A stretch of 64,000 nucleotides of DNA from Diatrype stigma (taxonomy: Eukaryota > Ascomycota > Sordariomycetes > Xylariales > Diatrypaceae): the NCBI GenBank assembly GCA_022225965.2, contig JAKJXP020000002.1, positions 558,001 to 622,000 on the forward strand. Direction: 5' to 3'. The notes under the pieces are model-generated. The model did no database searches. It was not told the origin of the DNA and was given only the letters and a program-made list of their open reading frames with translations. Every line of letters begins with the position of its first letter. Position 1 is the stretch's first letter. Shown piece after piece: positions 34,401 to 46,608 of the stretch. The translations under genes and the position numbers were made by a program.

Positions 34401-37400
34401 TACCTGCTCCAGCCGTCCGCTAGAAACGCGGCATTCCGGTGGGCCTCGCTCGCTAGCTCGTTGGAGGCACATCTTTAAGAGGGTTTTCTGGAGGGGCTGG
34501 AGGGGTAAACCTTCTAGCAGCAGCAAGGTACACGATTGTTAGACGGCAGCATTTACATCATCTTGAGCTTGCATATGTACCTCTCAACATACGTCTAACT
34601 CGATGGACTGTAGCGTATGCTTATCATCTCCTGTCTACTCCCACCAGATCACACGCAGATGCTCCCACTGTGGCTGTGTGGTGTAGAACGCGCACCATCC
34701 GACCAGCAACTTGTTTTTACTCTGCAAATCCTGAGTCCAAGGATATCCGTTGAGAAGCTCATCAGACAGTATAGAGAAGCCTACTGACTAGTCAGGGACG
34801 GGTCACATGCATTCAGAGATACTATCCAACGATGCGAATGTTGATCTCGCCTAGGGGCTGAGAGCGCCTATGATCGTAGCCCGGAATCGACTATACTTGT
34901 CAGTATTCTTTCCTTCCGTGTAATCATTACTAGCTGGCACATTGCCGCAACAAAGCCGCCGAGAAGGCTGCGATCCCCTCGGATTATGGGTATGATCTAC
35001 CATCCCTCAGTACATTGTGACGCAATACGGCTCCATCGCTCGACCCTGATCTGTGTATGCGATGATTTGGCGATGGCTGGAACGTGGGGTAATCTCATGC
35101 TTTACACGTAGGTATCTTTTGTGCGGGATACATATGCTCACTCTTATCAATAATTATCACGTAGGGCTTAAGGGGCCCCCTACTGATACTCATATAGTTA
35201 TTACACATCAATCACCCTACATTCGGAGGCTAACCTGAACCCTAACTACTTTATCCCCCCCTCAAGAAGCTCAAGGAGGCTACCATATGCGGAACACCCC
35301 AGATACTTATTACAAGGCCTGATACCGTGTCTGCGTATGTTGTACTTGCCTGCTTACTCGGTGCCTGTCTGCGACATTTTTACTAACCCGCATCGGTGGT
35401 CCAGGGCAGGCCCAGGTTCGCCGCCGCATTCCGTGCTGATGTTAACCTGCATGGGCTGCATGGGAGAAGGGTATATCTAAAGTGTCCAGCTGACACCTCC
35501 ATTACAGCCCTTCTCCTCTCGGCCGTCTCCACACCCTCCTCAATGTTGTTGTCATACGTTTCACAGTTGTTGCTACCTGCCAGGTTCGTACAATGGTGCT
35601 CTGCTCTTCTGTCGACTCTTCCTTTCTGCCCTGGCCCTGTCCTGCCTCTTGAGATCGGGTCGCACCAGGCGGAACACCAGAGCACCCAGAATGGTGTCGG
35701 CATATTTCTCGCATGAAACGTGAAGGTTTGTGCTAGCAGAGGCAAGACATCGCCCATTGTCGGACGGGCCTGTTCGCACTTTGAAACAGGCACAATTCAG
35801 GGGAAACAGTGAACCTAGCCTCGCTCACAAGGTTTTTCTTATTATCGTGGGTTCCGATATCACGGTTCATGTACCTGATGATCTCTCACATTTCACCATC
35901 CAGGTTCCCTCTCAGGCCCATTACAGTTGCTTGCTACATAGGAGTATCCGATGGGTCCGGACATACGCCCGCGTCGTCACCAACACGTGTTCCGCTGCAC
36001 CACCAGAGGTACACCGAATTGTGAGCAGTCAAGAGCGTATTGGGCTGGAGGAGCAAAACACCGCGGTTCACTCCTGCGACACGTCTTCTCCATGCTGACA
36101 TTGCTGCGATACTTATCGTTCATGGTGGTGGCCACCCCATTCTCGGACTTCCTCTCTCATGTTCGTCGCAAGTCATGTAAGCTGTAGTTAGTTAGGGGCC
36201 GCCCAGAACAACCCAACCAACCCATGCAAGGGATAAGTTTTGTGCTACCATTCTGTGTTACCAGCCAGACTGAGTCAGCCTAGGCCAAGCCGCGATCCAG
36301 CCCCTCCCCCGCCATGAATCCATAATCGACTCAGGTCAGGTCTTCTGCTACAGCCACATCAGAAACATTGAACTATAGCTTATCGATAAGTCTTGCGATA
36401 AGAAGAAGGTTCATACTATTGTATAATGACTATCCATCCTGCCCACTGTTGTGAAGCTGTCGTGTCGTAGCTAAGGGCCGGATTTGTCTCTCGACGGAAG
36501 TGCAGGTTGACGGATATACGGTTTTACGGGGCGTAGGCACTGCCCATCGGCTTACATAGATAGCAGATCAGATGATGACTGGCCTACGCGGCCTGTTGAA
36601 CAGAACCAGCAAGATTCGCTTTTGCCCTTCACGAACGCTATTCTGTTGAGTGCAGCCCCGAAACGTCCGGCATGTGCCACAGGCTGACGACAACGTTAGA
36701 CCCGAATGGTAGGGAGTAGCTGGCTATCCCTCTCCTTCTTTCGGGGCCTCATACTATGTATATAAGTAACCTCTTGCGGCCATGGTCCTTCCAGAAATAC
36801 AGGGGCATCTTGTTCCGAATCTCTACGAACGTCGTAACATATATAAATACCAAGGTACGTAGCTCATGTAAGTTGTCGCAAGACACAACTCTCAAACACA
36901 AGGATCTTGTTCCTAGTTAGTTAGTAGGTAGGTAGTTACGTAGATAGTGTTAGGTCGAGCTGCCGGGGCCTCTCCCATCATCCAGCTACCTAGCACTCTG
37001 TTCCCGATGTCACCAATCAGCGTTCCTTTCGCGAGCTACCCCTCCCTCGCATACTCTCGCATGCGCGTGGGCTAACCAAGCTCCCCTCTTTCTCCTTGCC
37101 TGGGCTTCCTACGACGTACGTATCAGCGGTGGTTCTCCCCTATCCCCTAGGTAAGCTAGGTAGGTACTATGTAGGGCAGCTAACTAGTTAGTACATACAT
37201 ACATATGTAGTATGTATATATGCTGCTGGCTGCCCACCACCATCCCCGCTCGCACCCAATCACTATGCACGATGCAAGGCACAGAGGCCCGGACCCACAC
37301 GCCCGCTGCCGCTCGTGCCGAATCACGTCGACCCGCTTATCGCCGGTACGGCGCTGAGGCAGTGAGGCCTGTTGAGGGGACCCTTTCAGTTATGTCACAG

Positions 37401-37568
37401 GTCCCCACCGCCGACCAACCATCCCCTCGCTGCGCTGCAGGCATCATAAGCCAGCCCGGCCCTGCGGTATCGATGCTACCTATGCAAGTACCGGTTCTAC
37501 ACCTATACGTGTTTAGATAGTAGATACGATACATAATAATAATGATATCCTGACAGTCTTCTGAGTCT

Positions 37569-37602
37569 TACTGCTTACTGCTTGCTGCTTACTGCTTATT
37601 GC
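37569..37602. repeat. Short 7-bp tandem repeat (TACTGCT-like)
   Basis: Five imperfect copies of a 7-bp unit (TACTGCT/TGCTGCT/TATTGCT). Confidence 0.6.
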
Positions 37603-39500
37603 TACCTTTGCTATTAGATGCAGCCTAGCCCGATACTACCGATATACGATATACGATCGATTAGGTACCAGGCGCACCCACCACCTAACTAGCCCAAGTC
37701 GAGTGTACTAGACCACTATGTAACTAATTGCTATCTTCTCGAACCCTTCTCCCGAGCTCTACCTTCACCACCTTGCGTCCGTCCGAGGGAACAACCACAT
37801 GATATCTAACGCTTCAGGCTACGATGAGCATCGCTTCGCAGAAATCGAGATAACTAGCTGTCGCTATCAAGACCGAAGGGAAATCAAGATCCGGATTCAT
37901 AGATAGAAACGTTACCATCGCTACCATCCAGCCGTCTTCACCGCTACTTCGGGGTCCCGGGGGCATCTCATTCGCGCGCAAAGTGTCCCGTCCGTCCAGC
38001 CCGTCCATTCATCCGTCCATTCATATACGCATCCATACACCTGGGACCACCAGTCCTGTCTGTCTGTCTCTGTCTTTCTGTCTGCCTTGCGTCTCACTTC
38101 CCCTGTGTATGTGTAATCAGCCTCCTGCATCTCTGTCGCCGGTCCCTGGTTACGGATGTATGTAAAGTAAACACAGATGAAACTGCGCAGCACCTTTTGC
38201 GGTACCTCTTTCTGCCCTGTCATCATTCTAGGTACCGCGACGCCGGCGCTATCAGAACCAGGGAGGGCCACCGCAATAGACCTAGCTCTCAAGTCCTGCG
38301 TTGTTGGTTTTAGCCGCGGGATCTCTTGGTTTTCAGCCGCACAATAGTTTTCCGATTAACGCCGGCGTCGTCGTGCATATCTTTAGCTTGTTTTCGTTTC
38401 TGATCTAAGGATGTTTGATCCACCCTGTTCGTATTTGCAAAATCCTTGGTTCGTAGCTAGAGACAGGCTCGTCAACAAGCAGCCAGCTACCCAAGACGAT
38501 GGCCATTGGCATTGAATATGGCTGTAAGAATACCCTTGTTGAACCGGGGGTCCAAGGATGAAGTACCTTGATTGTATGCCCGCACAGGGGGCATCAAGAA
38601 TGCCATCATGAGGGGGCACTGCGGGAGCACAAAAACTGCCCGCACGAGCGCAACAGCAGTCATCCCCAAGGGACCTCACACCACCCAATATAAATCGTGG
38701 TAATCAATATGAGATATTAGGAGGGGGCTTTCGTCACAGTATAATTGTACAATACACGCAACACTTTGACAATGTAATAGCCTGTTCAAAACATAGTACC
38801 ACTCCTCCAGCTATTGATCCCGCCAATAGATCGTCAACATAGAGGACCGTGCGGTCTCGTTCTTTGGACCTGTAGTTGTGAACAGCTCCGTACTTCGGCG
38901 TAGTGACATGGGGGTATATGGAACGAAGAAAGGGGGGCTCCCGGGTTTCTCACCCCAGCCCGCGTTGTAACCCTCCTCCCTGTGGCAACTTCGCGTTTGC
39001 TGCTCTCGTACCCTTCCCCATTTCCAATCCTTCTGATTCAGTACATTGTGTGTCCTCTCGAACGCTTCGTCCGTTCTCTTGTGCGGACGTCGGCTACAGC
39101 GGCCCTTCCTCTTGTTCCGATCCAGCTCGAGATGGACTGCCGATCTCTGGTTGACCGGCTACGCGTCTTTGCTCGAGCTGTCCGAGCGTTTCTGACGACA
39201 ATTTCTGATTCTTGGTCGCATGTTTGGTGATACTGAATACCCCCTCGTTTACGGCGTATTCCAGTGGGTTTGTCCAGTATTAGTTCCTGATTCCTCAACA
39301 AGGGTGAATATTGCAATGCATTTTAGTGATTGGATGAATATCCATAACCAAGAGTGAACTATGTAGGCAGAGGGTCGGGGGAAAGGGTGTAATACTGCAT
39401 ATGAAACTGACCGGACATCGTTACCCTGGATATACGTAGTCTGACAACATAGGCCAAGCCGGAACACACTCTCATTATTAGTGTAATATATAGGGACGGG

Positions 39501-40959
39501 CTTGGAATAGTCAAGAGTAGGTATTATGTACTTCGGTAGTCTAGGAAACGGAAAACTCTACATGCAGAGCTGTGGTTGCAGTCCAAGGCTGCCATATACT
39601 TTTATATTATACCATCAGACGTCCTACCACCAGGTCCATTAATCAATGCTATTTGTGTAATATCTGATTGACGAGGGGATGGATGAGTTATCACATGTAC
39701 AGTACCTTCGAAATCCCAAGACAAGTTTCAATCCAATACATTCCCGAGATTGCAGTGATAGCAAAAGGCTTGCTATGCAGCGAAAAACATAATAACAGAA
39801 AAGAGACTGAGAATCAGAAAATCCGACCTAATCATGGTCGTTATTTATAATATGCTGTTGACTTAGAAATGAAGTAGGGTAGACATTAAACGGTGATACA
39901 GGTAACGAAATGAGGGTGGTCAAAAGTAGTGCTAGCTTCAGAAGTACTACTTGATAATAAATTGCCTCACGAAGTAGCCATAATGTTTGATCATTCCCCT
40001 CAGTTACCATACGTCAGGCGTGCAAAGCTTTCCTATGTTATACTTAGATATCACAATATAAAAGATGTATTAACTAATATAACAGAAGAAATGGAGCTAC
40101 CTCCCAGCATCAAACCTATAATGCCTAGAAGATCAAAATGGAAAAAGGCAAGCGGACCAAGAGGGACAGGCTGCTCTGACTACGAGGAACTGCTTGTTTT
40201 ATTGAATAAATAGCCACTTATTGAGAAATAAGTACCCAATCCTAGAAGTACACCGTACTCCTACAGCCGAACACAGGCCAGCGTTGCTAGGTTCATTCGA
40301 ATTAAGATATATTGTCACAAAAATACAGAAGTAAAGAGTTGTTTTGTGAACTCAAGGGTGAAAGAGCGCTAGATTATATAGGGGGTGCCAAGCCACTAGC
40401 AGGGGACGGGTTCCAGCAGATTAGGTAATCCAAGCTCCCCTATTTAGACTTATTATCGCGACAGGTTCGAGGCCAAGGACAGAGCGCAACGAATATTGGT
40501 TCAGGACGGTCTATTTTTGAAAGAAGAGCTTCTAGCTCTTCTGATCTAGCCTGTTTATTGCTCGTGAATTGCTGTGGGAATGTCGGCTCTAGGTAGGCGA
40601 TTGCAGGCTAGCAGCAAGGCGGCAAGGCCGCTCACTTTCCTTGGGGGCTTCACATCTCGTATGGGATGAAACACAGGCTCTCCACCCATGGCACTGTCAG
40701 CGAAAGATCCTCAAAGAATAGTCGGGGGCTAGGAGAGCCAGGCTGAAAATATATCAAACCCCTAGGCTAGTTGAGGAGAAAACCCAGCTCATCGCGCATG
40801 ACCTTATTTGGCAATCGTATACAACGACCTCTATTCGGCCGACTCCGGTCTTGTCGACCAGATCCATGTAGTCAATGACCTAGACGGACATACGAAAGCA
40901 GGGTAGATCTTTAGTGTCAGAATCGGTAAATGCAGGTCTAGTCCATCGAATGCACGAAA
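39501..40959. other. AT-rich non-coding stretch
   Basis: AT-rich relative to its surroundings. One 95-codon plus-strand frame (39929-40213, ending YEELLVLLNK) has no recognised domain and its ATG lacks support. No repeat structure is evident. Confidence 0.4.
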
Positions 40960-40962
40960 CAG

Positions 40963-41754
40963 TCAACTCTTGGTTACGTTAATGCCATTCCAGAACTCGA
41001 TCAGGTGCAACGGGGACGTACCATTGATTCCCTGATCGATAGCACTAAGAAGCTCGATATTCGATGGCAGTGGTAGAGTGGGCGTTGGTGCTGAAAGTCG
41101 TTGATTGTAATAGTGGGTGGACGAATGGAATCGTGTATTGGACGGTTCAAACGCTTGGTTAAAAAGGCTTACATGCAACATATGCTGATATTCAGGACTG
41201 TAACCCGCACCTGTCCAAACTGATGTGAACGTGATTCAATCAGTGCGATGTACCTGAAGTATCTTCTGCTTCCTTTGCAGGTTCAAAACTGCGGTGTTCC
41301 CAAAACAACAACATCGGTAGAAGGTAGCCAACTTCCAGCACGTGTGTCGGTTAGCACCAGAGAGACAAATATAATGAATCCATCAGATCGGGCGGCACTG
41401 TGACGGTTGCCGAGCGACGACCAGTAGGCTTGGGTGTGAGTTTGTTCGGAGGGGATGTCAAAGGTACTTGTCATACTGTAAAGAGTGAAGAAGAACGTGG
41501 GTCGAACTACCCATCATGGTACTTACATAGGGCCATCAGCCTACGTCCTTGGGTAGGTATTTAGAGGTGGCAGTGCCAGTCATGACAGGTCTGGTGCCCG
41601 CGACAAGGCAAGCATCAATCCCCGGGAAAACCAAGGGTAGAATAATACCATCGAGTAGCAGGTATATATATGTCAATAATAAGTCTTTCTTCCCTAGACC
41701 CCCACATATCAAAGTGGCAACAGCTGGCCCATGAAGTAAGTCGGAGATCGCCAC
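40963..41754 (-). pseudogene. Possible degraded multi-exon gene
   Basis: Three coding-looking blocks follow on the minus strand. One lies at 41754-41536 (LICGGLGKKDLLLTYIYLLL and on), one at 41474-41283 (AYWSSLGNRHSAARSDGFII) and one at 41160-40963 (LPLPSNIELLSAIDQGINGT). A good GT-AG intron, GTAAGTACC to TTTACAG (41526-41473), separates the first two. However, the first block ends in a stop before that donor and the blocks do not join in a single frame. I do not recognise a family. It is either a decayed gene or fortuitous. Confidence 0.25.
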
Positions 41755-41760
41755 ATGGAC

Positions 41761-42426
41761 CGAGCTTCCCCCCCTTTTTGCCTGCTAGAGGTTCCCAGTT
41801 CAAATCTGGACAATACCTTTTTTTTTTTTTTTTTCTTTTTTCTTTTCCGAATATCAATGTACTCGATCCCGCTGGTATTTCAAGAACGGTCTACATTGCT
41901 GGCCTTAACGTGATATCTACAATACATATGAATGCTAAGTGCTTCCCCCGGTCTGTATCTGGGCAAATTGACAGATTTGAACTGAAGTGGCAGACCTCTT
42001 TGCTCTAGCAGATTTGCAGCCCTTTTGTTACCGGTGACATGTATCTAGGTATTACATAGGATATACGGCAAACTTATCTATTGCCAATTCAATTGAGGAT
42101 ACCATTTTGATCAATCACCTACATTGAACCACCTGCCCAATATCAGCGTGTGCCGTTCCCGATAAACCAAGGGCCGAATCAGGGACATATGTATCTCCCA
42201 AAACACATTTGTTTTCTCTTCGTTCGTGCACACATCTCGTGCCCTTATTTTCCGCTCCTATCATCACGTACCTCCAATGTAACAGCATTTACCACTAAAC
42301 TGGTGTGGCTGAATAACATACAATATGAACCAGTCCAGAGAAGTGCCAGGGTCGGACGAGGAGAGAGCAGAGAAGCCGGACCCGCCAGAATTCTCTCAGA
42401 AACAATTATATGGACCAAAGGACTAG
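41761..42426. other. Intergenic region with T-run
   Basis: Contains a run of 17 T followed by CTTTTTTCTTTT (41817-41846), preceded by a tRNA B-box-like GTTCAAATC at 41797-41806. No gene is supported up to the open frame of the RNase H gene. Confidence 0.4.
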
Positions 42427-42534
42427 GGCTGTTACCCAAGGCTTACATACGAAAGCGTCGGGGTAACAATTTTCGGGGTAACAATTGAAGAGATCACGCG
42501 TGCAGAAGATTTTGCTGCGGATGTCATAGATCCC

Positions 42535-43554
42535 ATGGTCTCCAGCCTCGGAATTAGAATCGCCTTTTTTACAGATGGAGCACATAATCCGTCCACCACT
42601 ATGGGGGGAGCAGGTATTACCTTCACACGCTTGCCAACGGGACCAGGCCGGTGGATTGATGACCAACGAGGCCTAGTAGGCATTGGTGACGCTGATAGCG
42701 CCGAGTTCGCGGCCGTGTCACTAGCCTTACCGATCGCAAGACGAGAGCTTGAGTGTAGCCACAGGGCCTTTTTGCAAGGCGAGAACAAGGTTGGGATCTT
42801 ACCAGACCTATATTTCCTGACGGATTCCCAAACGGTGCTCACGACTCTTGCGAGTTACCTCTCTGGCCCTCCAGAGGGACCTTGGCGATGCTCTGAGCGA
42901 TTCATGGATCCCGTTCTACAAGAACTGCTCTACAACTTAGAACGCCTAGTCTGCTTCAATATCAAAATCCAGTTTCGCTGGGTTAAAGGACATTCTACAT
43001 CACAGGGAAACAATCGGGCTGACAATTTAGCCACGACCGCAAGGCGATGGCTTGAACGGCACATTTCGGAATATGATGCCCACGGACCCTACAATGTCGT
43101 ACAGTTACCTAGCATCGAATCAAGACAACAGGCGAAGAAGAAGAGAAAAGCAGAGAGAATGGACTCAGATCTCGATGTCGCAGAAGCTGCTCCCAGCAGA
43201 ATACTGCGAGATCGTGACCGAAAGAAACCGACACGCTACATCCAATTCAAAGTAGCGAGAATGGCTCTTATCGACCCCTCTGATACAGGAACGAAGGACA
43301 AGGACAAGGATGGGAAGACGGGGTAAGTCATATGCGTCATGATTCAAGTGAGAGTTCGACTGTAATGGTAGGCCTAGCTGACACCGCGTAGAACACAGGA
43401 CAATGCCAACCCCGAAGAAACGACCAAGGTCCCCTTTTTGTCGTTCGAAGACTTCGAAGTATCCGAGAGAGCATACACAGCCGCCCATCCGAATATCTAC
43501 AGCCATCTTCGAGATGTAGCAAACCTTGACGGAGGGCCGACGGGACCAACATGA
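42535..43554 (+). CDS. RNase H-domain protein
   Basis: Exons 42535-43322 and 43392-43554 (69-nt GT-AG intron; the donor overlaps an apparent TAA) give 316 aa. The N-terminal ~170 residues are an RNase H fold with the full catalytic set: Asp14 in FFTDGAHN, Glu57 in DSAEFAAVSLAL, Asp97 in YFLTDSQTVL and Asp163 in NNRADNLA, with His153 in RWVKGHSTSQG. The C-terminal half is Lys/Arg-rich (KKKRKAERMD, possible nuclear signal) and otherwise featureless. The expected role is cleavage of RNA in RNA-DNA hybrids. The open frame extends upstream to 42427 without an ATG (GVTIEEITRAEDFAADVIDP), so a 5' exon may be missing. No RT sequence adjoins, so it may be a domesticated retroelement domain or a lone remnant. 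Confidence 0.7.
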
Positions 43555-44121
43555 GCACAAGAGAACGGACGAGGCGCGTCCGAGACGATGTAATGATTTG
43601 GGGGAAGAGTCTGTCGACAATCTATTGTCGTAGTCCATGGCGGGAGAGATTTGATCTTTTGGACTGCCTGGCCCATGGTTAGGTGTTCGTAGCACCTTTG
43701 TACGAGTATACCCGGGGACGATATCCTGTATTGATACTTCAAATTCACTTAGACAGTATAGGTGGATGATGTGGAATGATGACAAATGGGGTTTCGTGGT
43801 TCTGTATAACATTCGAGCACACGAGTAAGTCTCTCCTACGCTCTTTATTGAATACTAATTTGGCAACGGCCCGATCACGGCGACAACTCCAGCGGGCAAG
43901 TGTATATATATAGGAAGAAGAAGCTGGGGTACGATCCTCGGCATCAAGAGGGTAAATGGAGTTGGTGTGCGGGGAATCGCCGCCGCCGTGCTCCCGTCGG
44001 CAAATCGAACAACTAACAGTTTCTTCCACGGCTGTAGATCTAAAAGTACGAGACACCAGCCCATTTCCTCACACGAACTTTGTTCAGTACCTAACTACGA
44101 CTTCAAAGTCTCACCACCACC
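43555..44121. other. Intergenic region
   Basis: No gene is seen; it includes the 5' leader of the GFA-type gene, ending CTCACCACCACC before the ATG. Confidence 0.5.
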
Positions 44122-44676
44122 ATGGCAGCAGCAGCATCAACATCACCAGCACCATCAACGGATCCGACCGCCACGACCACCCTGATCACCGAAAAGAAAG
44201 AAGAAGAAGGAGAAGAAACGCGTCGCCTCACCGTCCGCTGTCAATGCGGAGCCGTCGAGTTCCCGACGCCGGCGGCCCAGCCAACGCGCCTATTCCACTG
44301 CCACTGCACCGAGTGCCAGAAGCAGTCGGGCTCAGCGTTCGGAACGTCGGCGATCTACCCGGCGGCGGACCTGTTCCCTCTGGCGCGCGACCTGGAGGCG
44401 AAGCTGGGGCTCTACACGCGGCCGACGGACCGGGGCGGCGTGATGGACTGCTACTTCTGCGCGGCCTGCGGATCGCGGCTGTTCCACCGGCTTCGCGATG
44501 GGGCCGACGGCGGCGCGCCGAGAGCCACTGTCAGCATCAAGGGCGGCTGCATTGAGGGGCTCGATTGGGGACGGCAGAGGGATGGCGGCGGCGCGCATAT
44601 CTACGTGCGCTCGGCTGTGATGCGGATCCCGCCGGATTGGGAGCAGTACGATACTGTGCCGCCTAGCATGCAATAG
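44122..44676 (+). CDS. GFA/CENP-V-type zinc-binding protein
   Basis: Single exon, 184 aa. After a low-complexity, Ala/Thr/Glu-rich N-terminus (1-34) the zinc-binding fold typical of glutathione-dependent formaldehyde-activating enzymes appears. It shows RCQCGAVEF (Cys40, Cys42), FHCHCTECQKQSGSAFG (Cys60, Cys62, Cys65) and YFCAACGSRLFHR (Cys113, Cys116). These proteins bind two zinc ions through cysteines. Some promote S-hydroxymethylglutathione formation, but most fungal members are uncharacterised, so the activity is not assured. No signal peptide is present; cytosolic. The ATG lies in a strong context (CACCATGG). Confidence 0.9.
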   Translation: MAAAASTSPAPSTDPTATTTLITEKKEEEGEETRRLTVRCQCGAVEFPTPAAQPTRLFHCHCTECQKQSGSAFGTSAIYPAADLFPLARDLEAKLGLYTRPTDRGGVMDCYFCAACGSRLFHRLRDGADGGAPRATVSIKGGCIEGLDWGRQRDGGGAHIYVRSAVMRIPPDWEQYDTVPPSMQ

Positions 44677-45774
44677 GGGGGAGAGGAGGTGGAAGGCGTC
44701 CAGCACTACGTCGGGGTGGGACAAAAGGTCACATAGGAGGGCAGGTTGCGCTTCAGCAGATCAACGAAGACTGCGATAGTCCTGGATGAGAAGGGTCCAA
44801 CCATCCCTACGTTATGTGAACGCGTGAGGATGAAATTTCTATAAGCCGGCTGTACCGAATATTGGCTTTTGCCAACTACCACTGCTGGCATATTTGGAGA
44901 GAGCAACAGATCGCAAAGCATAAAGAAGAAAGATCGAGCTTCCTTGCTTCGAGATTCTGCCCAGGCTGGTGGGGGTCTAGCTTGTAACTACAGCAGCTCA
45001 TCCAGAAAGGGGCCAGCTATTAGTATCTCGTCGAGTCCTTCGAACAGTATACGCGGTCTTCGAGATCTGTAAAGGCAAGATACGCTCCGGCATTGGTGCA
45101 CATCCGCACGTGTAGGCCTATGTACGTGTCGAGGAAGATATTGTTGGATCTCAAACTGAGGACAATCTAAAAGCATCCAAGCCACACTCTGTCTGACATG
45201 ACGCGTTTTAGGACGCGCCTTCAGAGTAACATGAGCGGCAGCTGAACTTACTATGTAGAAGCTGGAGGTAGAGATACCAGTAGATGAAGGAGGTCTATTA
45301 ACGTAATCCTACGAAGTATTACGAAGTATTACGAAGTAGTTGTCTGACTACGGTCTACCTTGGCAGGGTGATGTCGTTATATCGAGGGCTTATCTTATCG
45401 TACTGGACGCGAAGACGGGCTACTCACGACCCCGCTAAACTACTCCGTACAGTACCTACCTAACTAACTAATGCACGCACTATCAATGACACCCCGCCAG
45501 CCCACTTTGCCCACAGCTCACTGCGTAGAAGCCTGGCCTAAGCTACCACTGGCCTAAGCTACCAAGCTAGCCCCGACCCATCACCTCACAGACTGACAGG
45601 GAGTTTCCCACTTCCCCGAATGGCCCAACCTGAACCTTCATTGTCCCCCAACTTCATACCCCTCCAGCCCTCTCTGTCTCAGCCGAACCGTCAAGATTGT
45701 CCAAGTCCTCCCGAGTCCACACCCCCGAGTCCACGCCCCCGAGTCCGGCGGCAAAGAATAAAAGTCCAGCCAGA
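44677..45774. other. Intergenic region
   Basis: No gene is seen. A short TACGAAGTAT x3 repeat lies at 45310-45338. The last ~170 nt form a pyrimidine-rich leader of the AMMECR1 gene with in-frame non-ATG codons. Confidence 0.5.
45310..45338. repeat. 10-bp tandem repeat (TACGAAGTAT)3
   Basis: Three consecutive near-perfect copies of TACGAAGTAT. Confidence 0.7.
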
Positions 45775-46608
45775 ATGGCCACCGCCGAGCATTGTGTCTA
45801 CTGCTTCGAGTCTCTCGCCGCCTACCTCGACCGGCGGGAGTCGATGACCCTCGAGGAGATCGAGAAGTCCTGGGCCGAATATAACAACGCTAACGCCAAT
45901 GCCAACGCCAACATTGACGAGGACGAGGAGGGATCCTCTTCGAAGCTTGACAGCATCAAGAAGAAAATACCCGCTTTAAGCCGTGTGGCCGATGCTTCGT
46001 CGAGCGGCTCATCTTCACCCTCGACCATGTCACTCTCGACCGATACAGCCGCGACATCGACCACGTCTCTTGCCTCCGCCGAACCCGCCATTACCGAGTC
46101 TCCCTTGTTTGTGACGTGGAACGTCATCTCGCCTCGGACCGGCAACGCATCCCTCCGCGGCTGCATCGGCACGTTCGAGGCCCAGGACCTCGACGAAGGC
46201 CTCTCCTCGTACTCCATCACCTCGGCCATCCACGACACGCGCTTCGACCCCATAACGAAGCGGGAGCTGCCCTCGCTCCAGGTGGCCATCACGCTGCTGA
46301 CCGACTTCGAAGACTGCGACGACCCCATGGACTGGGAGCTCGGCACCCACGGGATCCGGATCAGCTTCACCGACAAGGGCAGACGCTACGGCGCCACCTA
46401 CCTGCCCGACGTCGCCCCCGAGCAGGGCTGGACCAAGGAGGAGACCCTGGTGAGCCTCATGCGGAAGGCCGGGTGGATCGGGAAGAAGGACAAGTGGCAG
46501 CAGATGGGGGACCTCACCGTCGTGCGGTACCAGGGCAAGAAGCACAAGCTTCTCTACTCAGAATACAAGCACTGGCGCGACTGGGTTGATAAGCAGAACA
46601 AGGAATAG
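45775..46608 (+). CDS. AMMECR1-domain protein
   Basis: Single exon, 277 aa. The N-terminal EHCVYCFESLAAYL (6-19) and the signature LRGCIGTF (127-134), followed by YSITSAIHDTRFDPIT and ELGTHGIRISF, identify the conserved AMMECR1 domain. It continues to the end (KWQQMGDLTVVRYQGKKHKL). The family is conserved from archaea to humans; its biochemical function is unsettled. An insertion of about 70 residues (38-107) separates the first conserved segment from the core. It contains an Asn-Ala repeat and a Ser-rich stretch and is probably disordered. The start is the ATG at 45775; the frame stays open further upstream but only non-ATG codons occur. Confidence 0.9.
   Translation: MATAEHCVYCFESLAAYLDRRESMTLEEIEKSWAEYNNANANANANIDEDEEGSSSKLDSIKKKIPALSRVADASSSGSSSPSTMSLSTDTAATSTTSLASAEPAITESPLFVTWNVISPRTGNASLRGCIGTFEAQDLDEGLSSYSITSAIHDTRFDPITKRELPSLQVAITLLTDFEDCDDPMDWELGTHGIRISFTDKGRRYGATYLPDVAPEQGWTKEETLVSLMRKAGWIGKKDKWQQMGDLTVVRYQGKKHKLLYSEYKHWRDWVDKQNKE

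Larger units (their letters stand above)
30260..39500. other. Gene desert with simple repeats
   Basis: No convincing gene over 9 kb. From about 32.7 to 38.5 kb the sequence is unusually rich in CTAG, GTAGGTA and TACCTA strings (for example GTAGGTAGGTACCTAGCGCC near 32742). Short tandem repeats are dispersed: an ACTGAC hexamer array at 31.3 kb, GGCAT repeats near 31983-32005, a CTGCTTA-like run near 37569-37602 and CCGTCC/CATTCAT repeats near 37988-38030. Open frames here are short, contain repeat translations and conflict with each other. Confidence 0.55.

Noticed and set aside
35383..35793. 136-codon minus-strand frame in the desert
   Set aside because: Overlapped by several equally long frames on both strands, with no motif or signal peptide.
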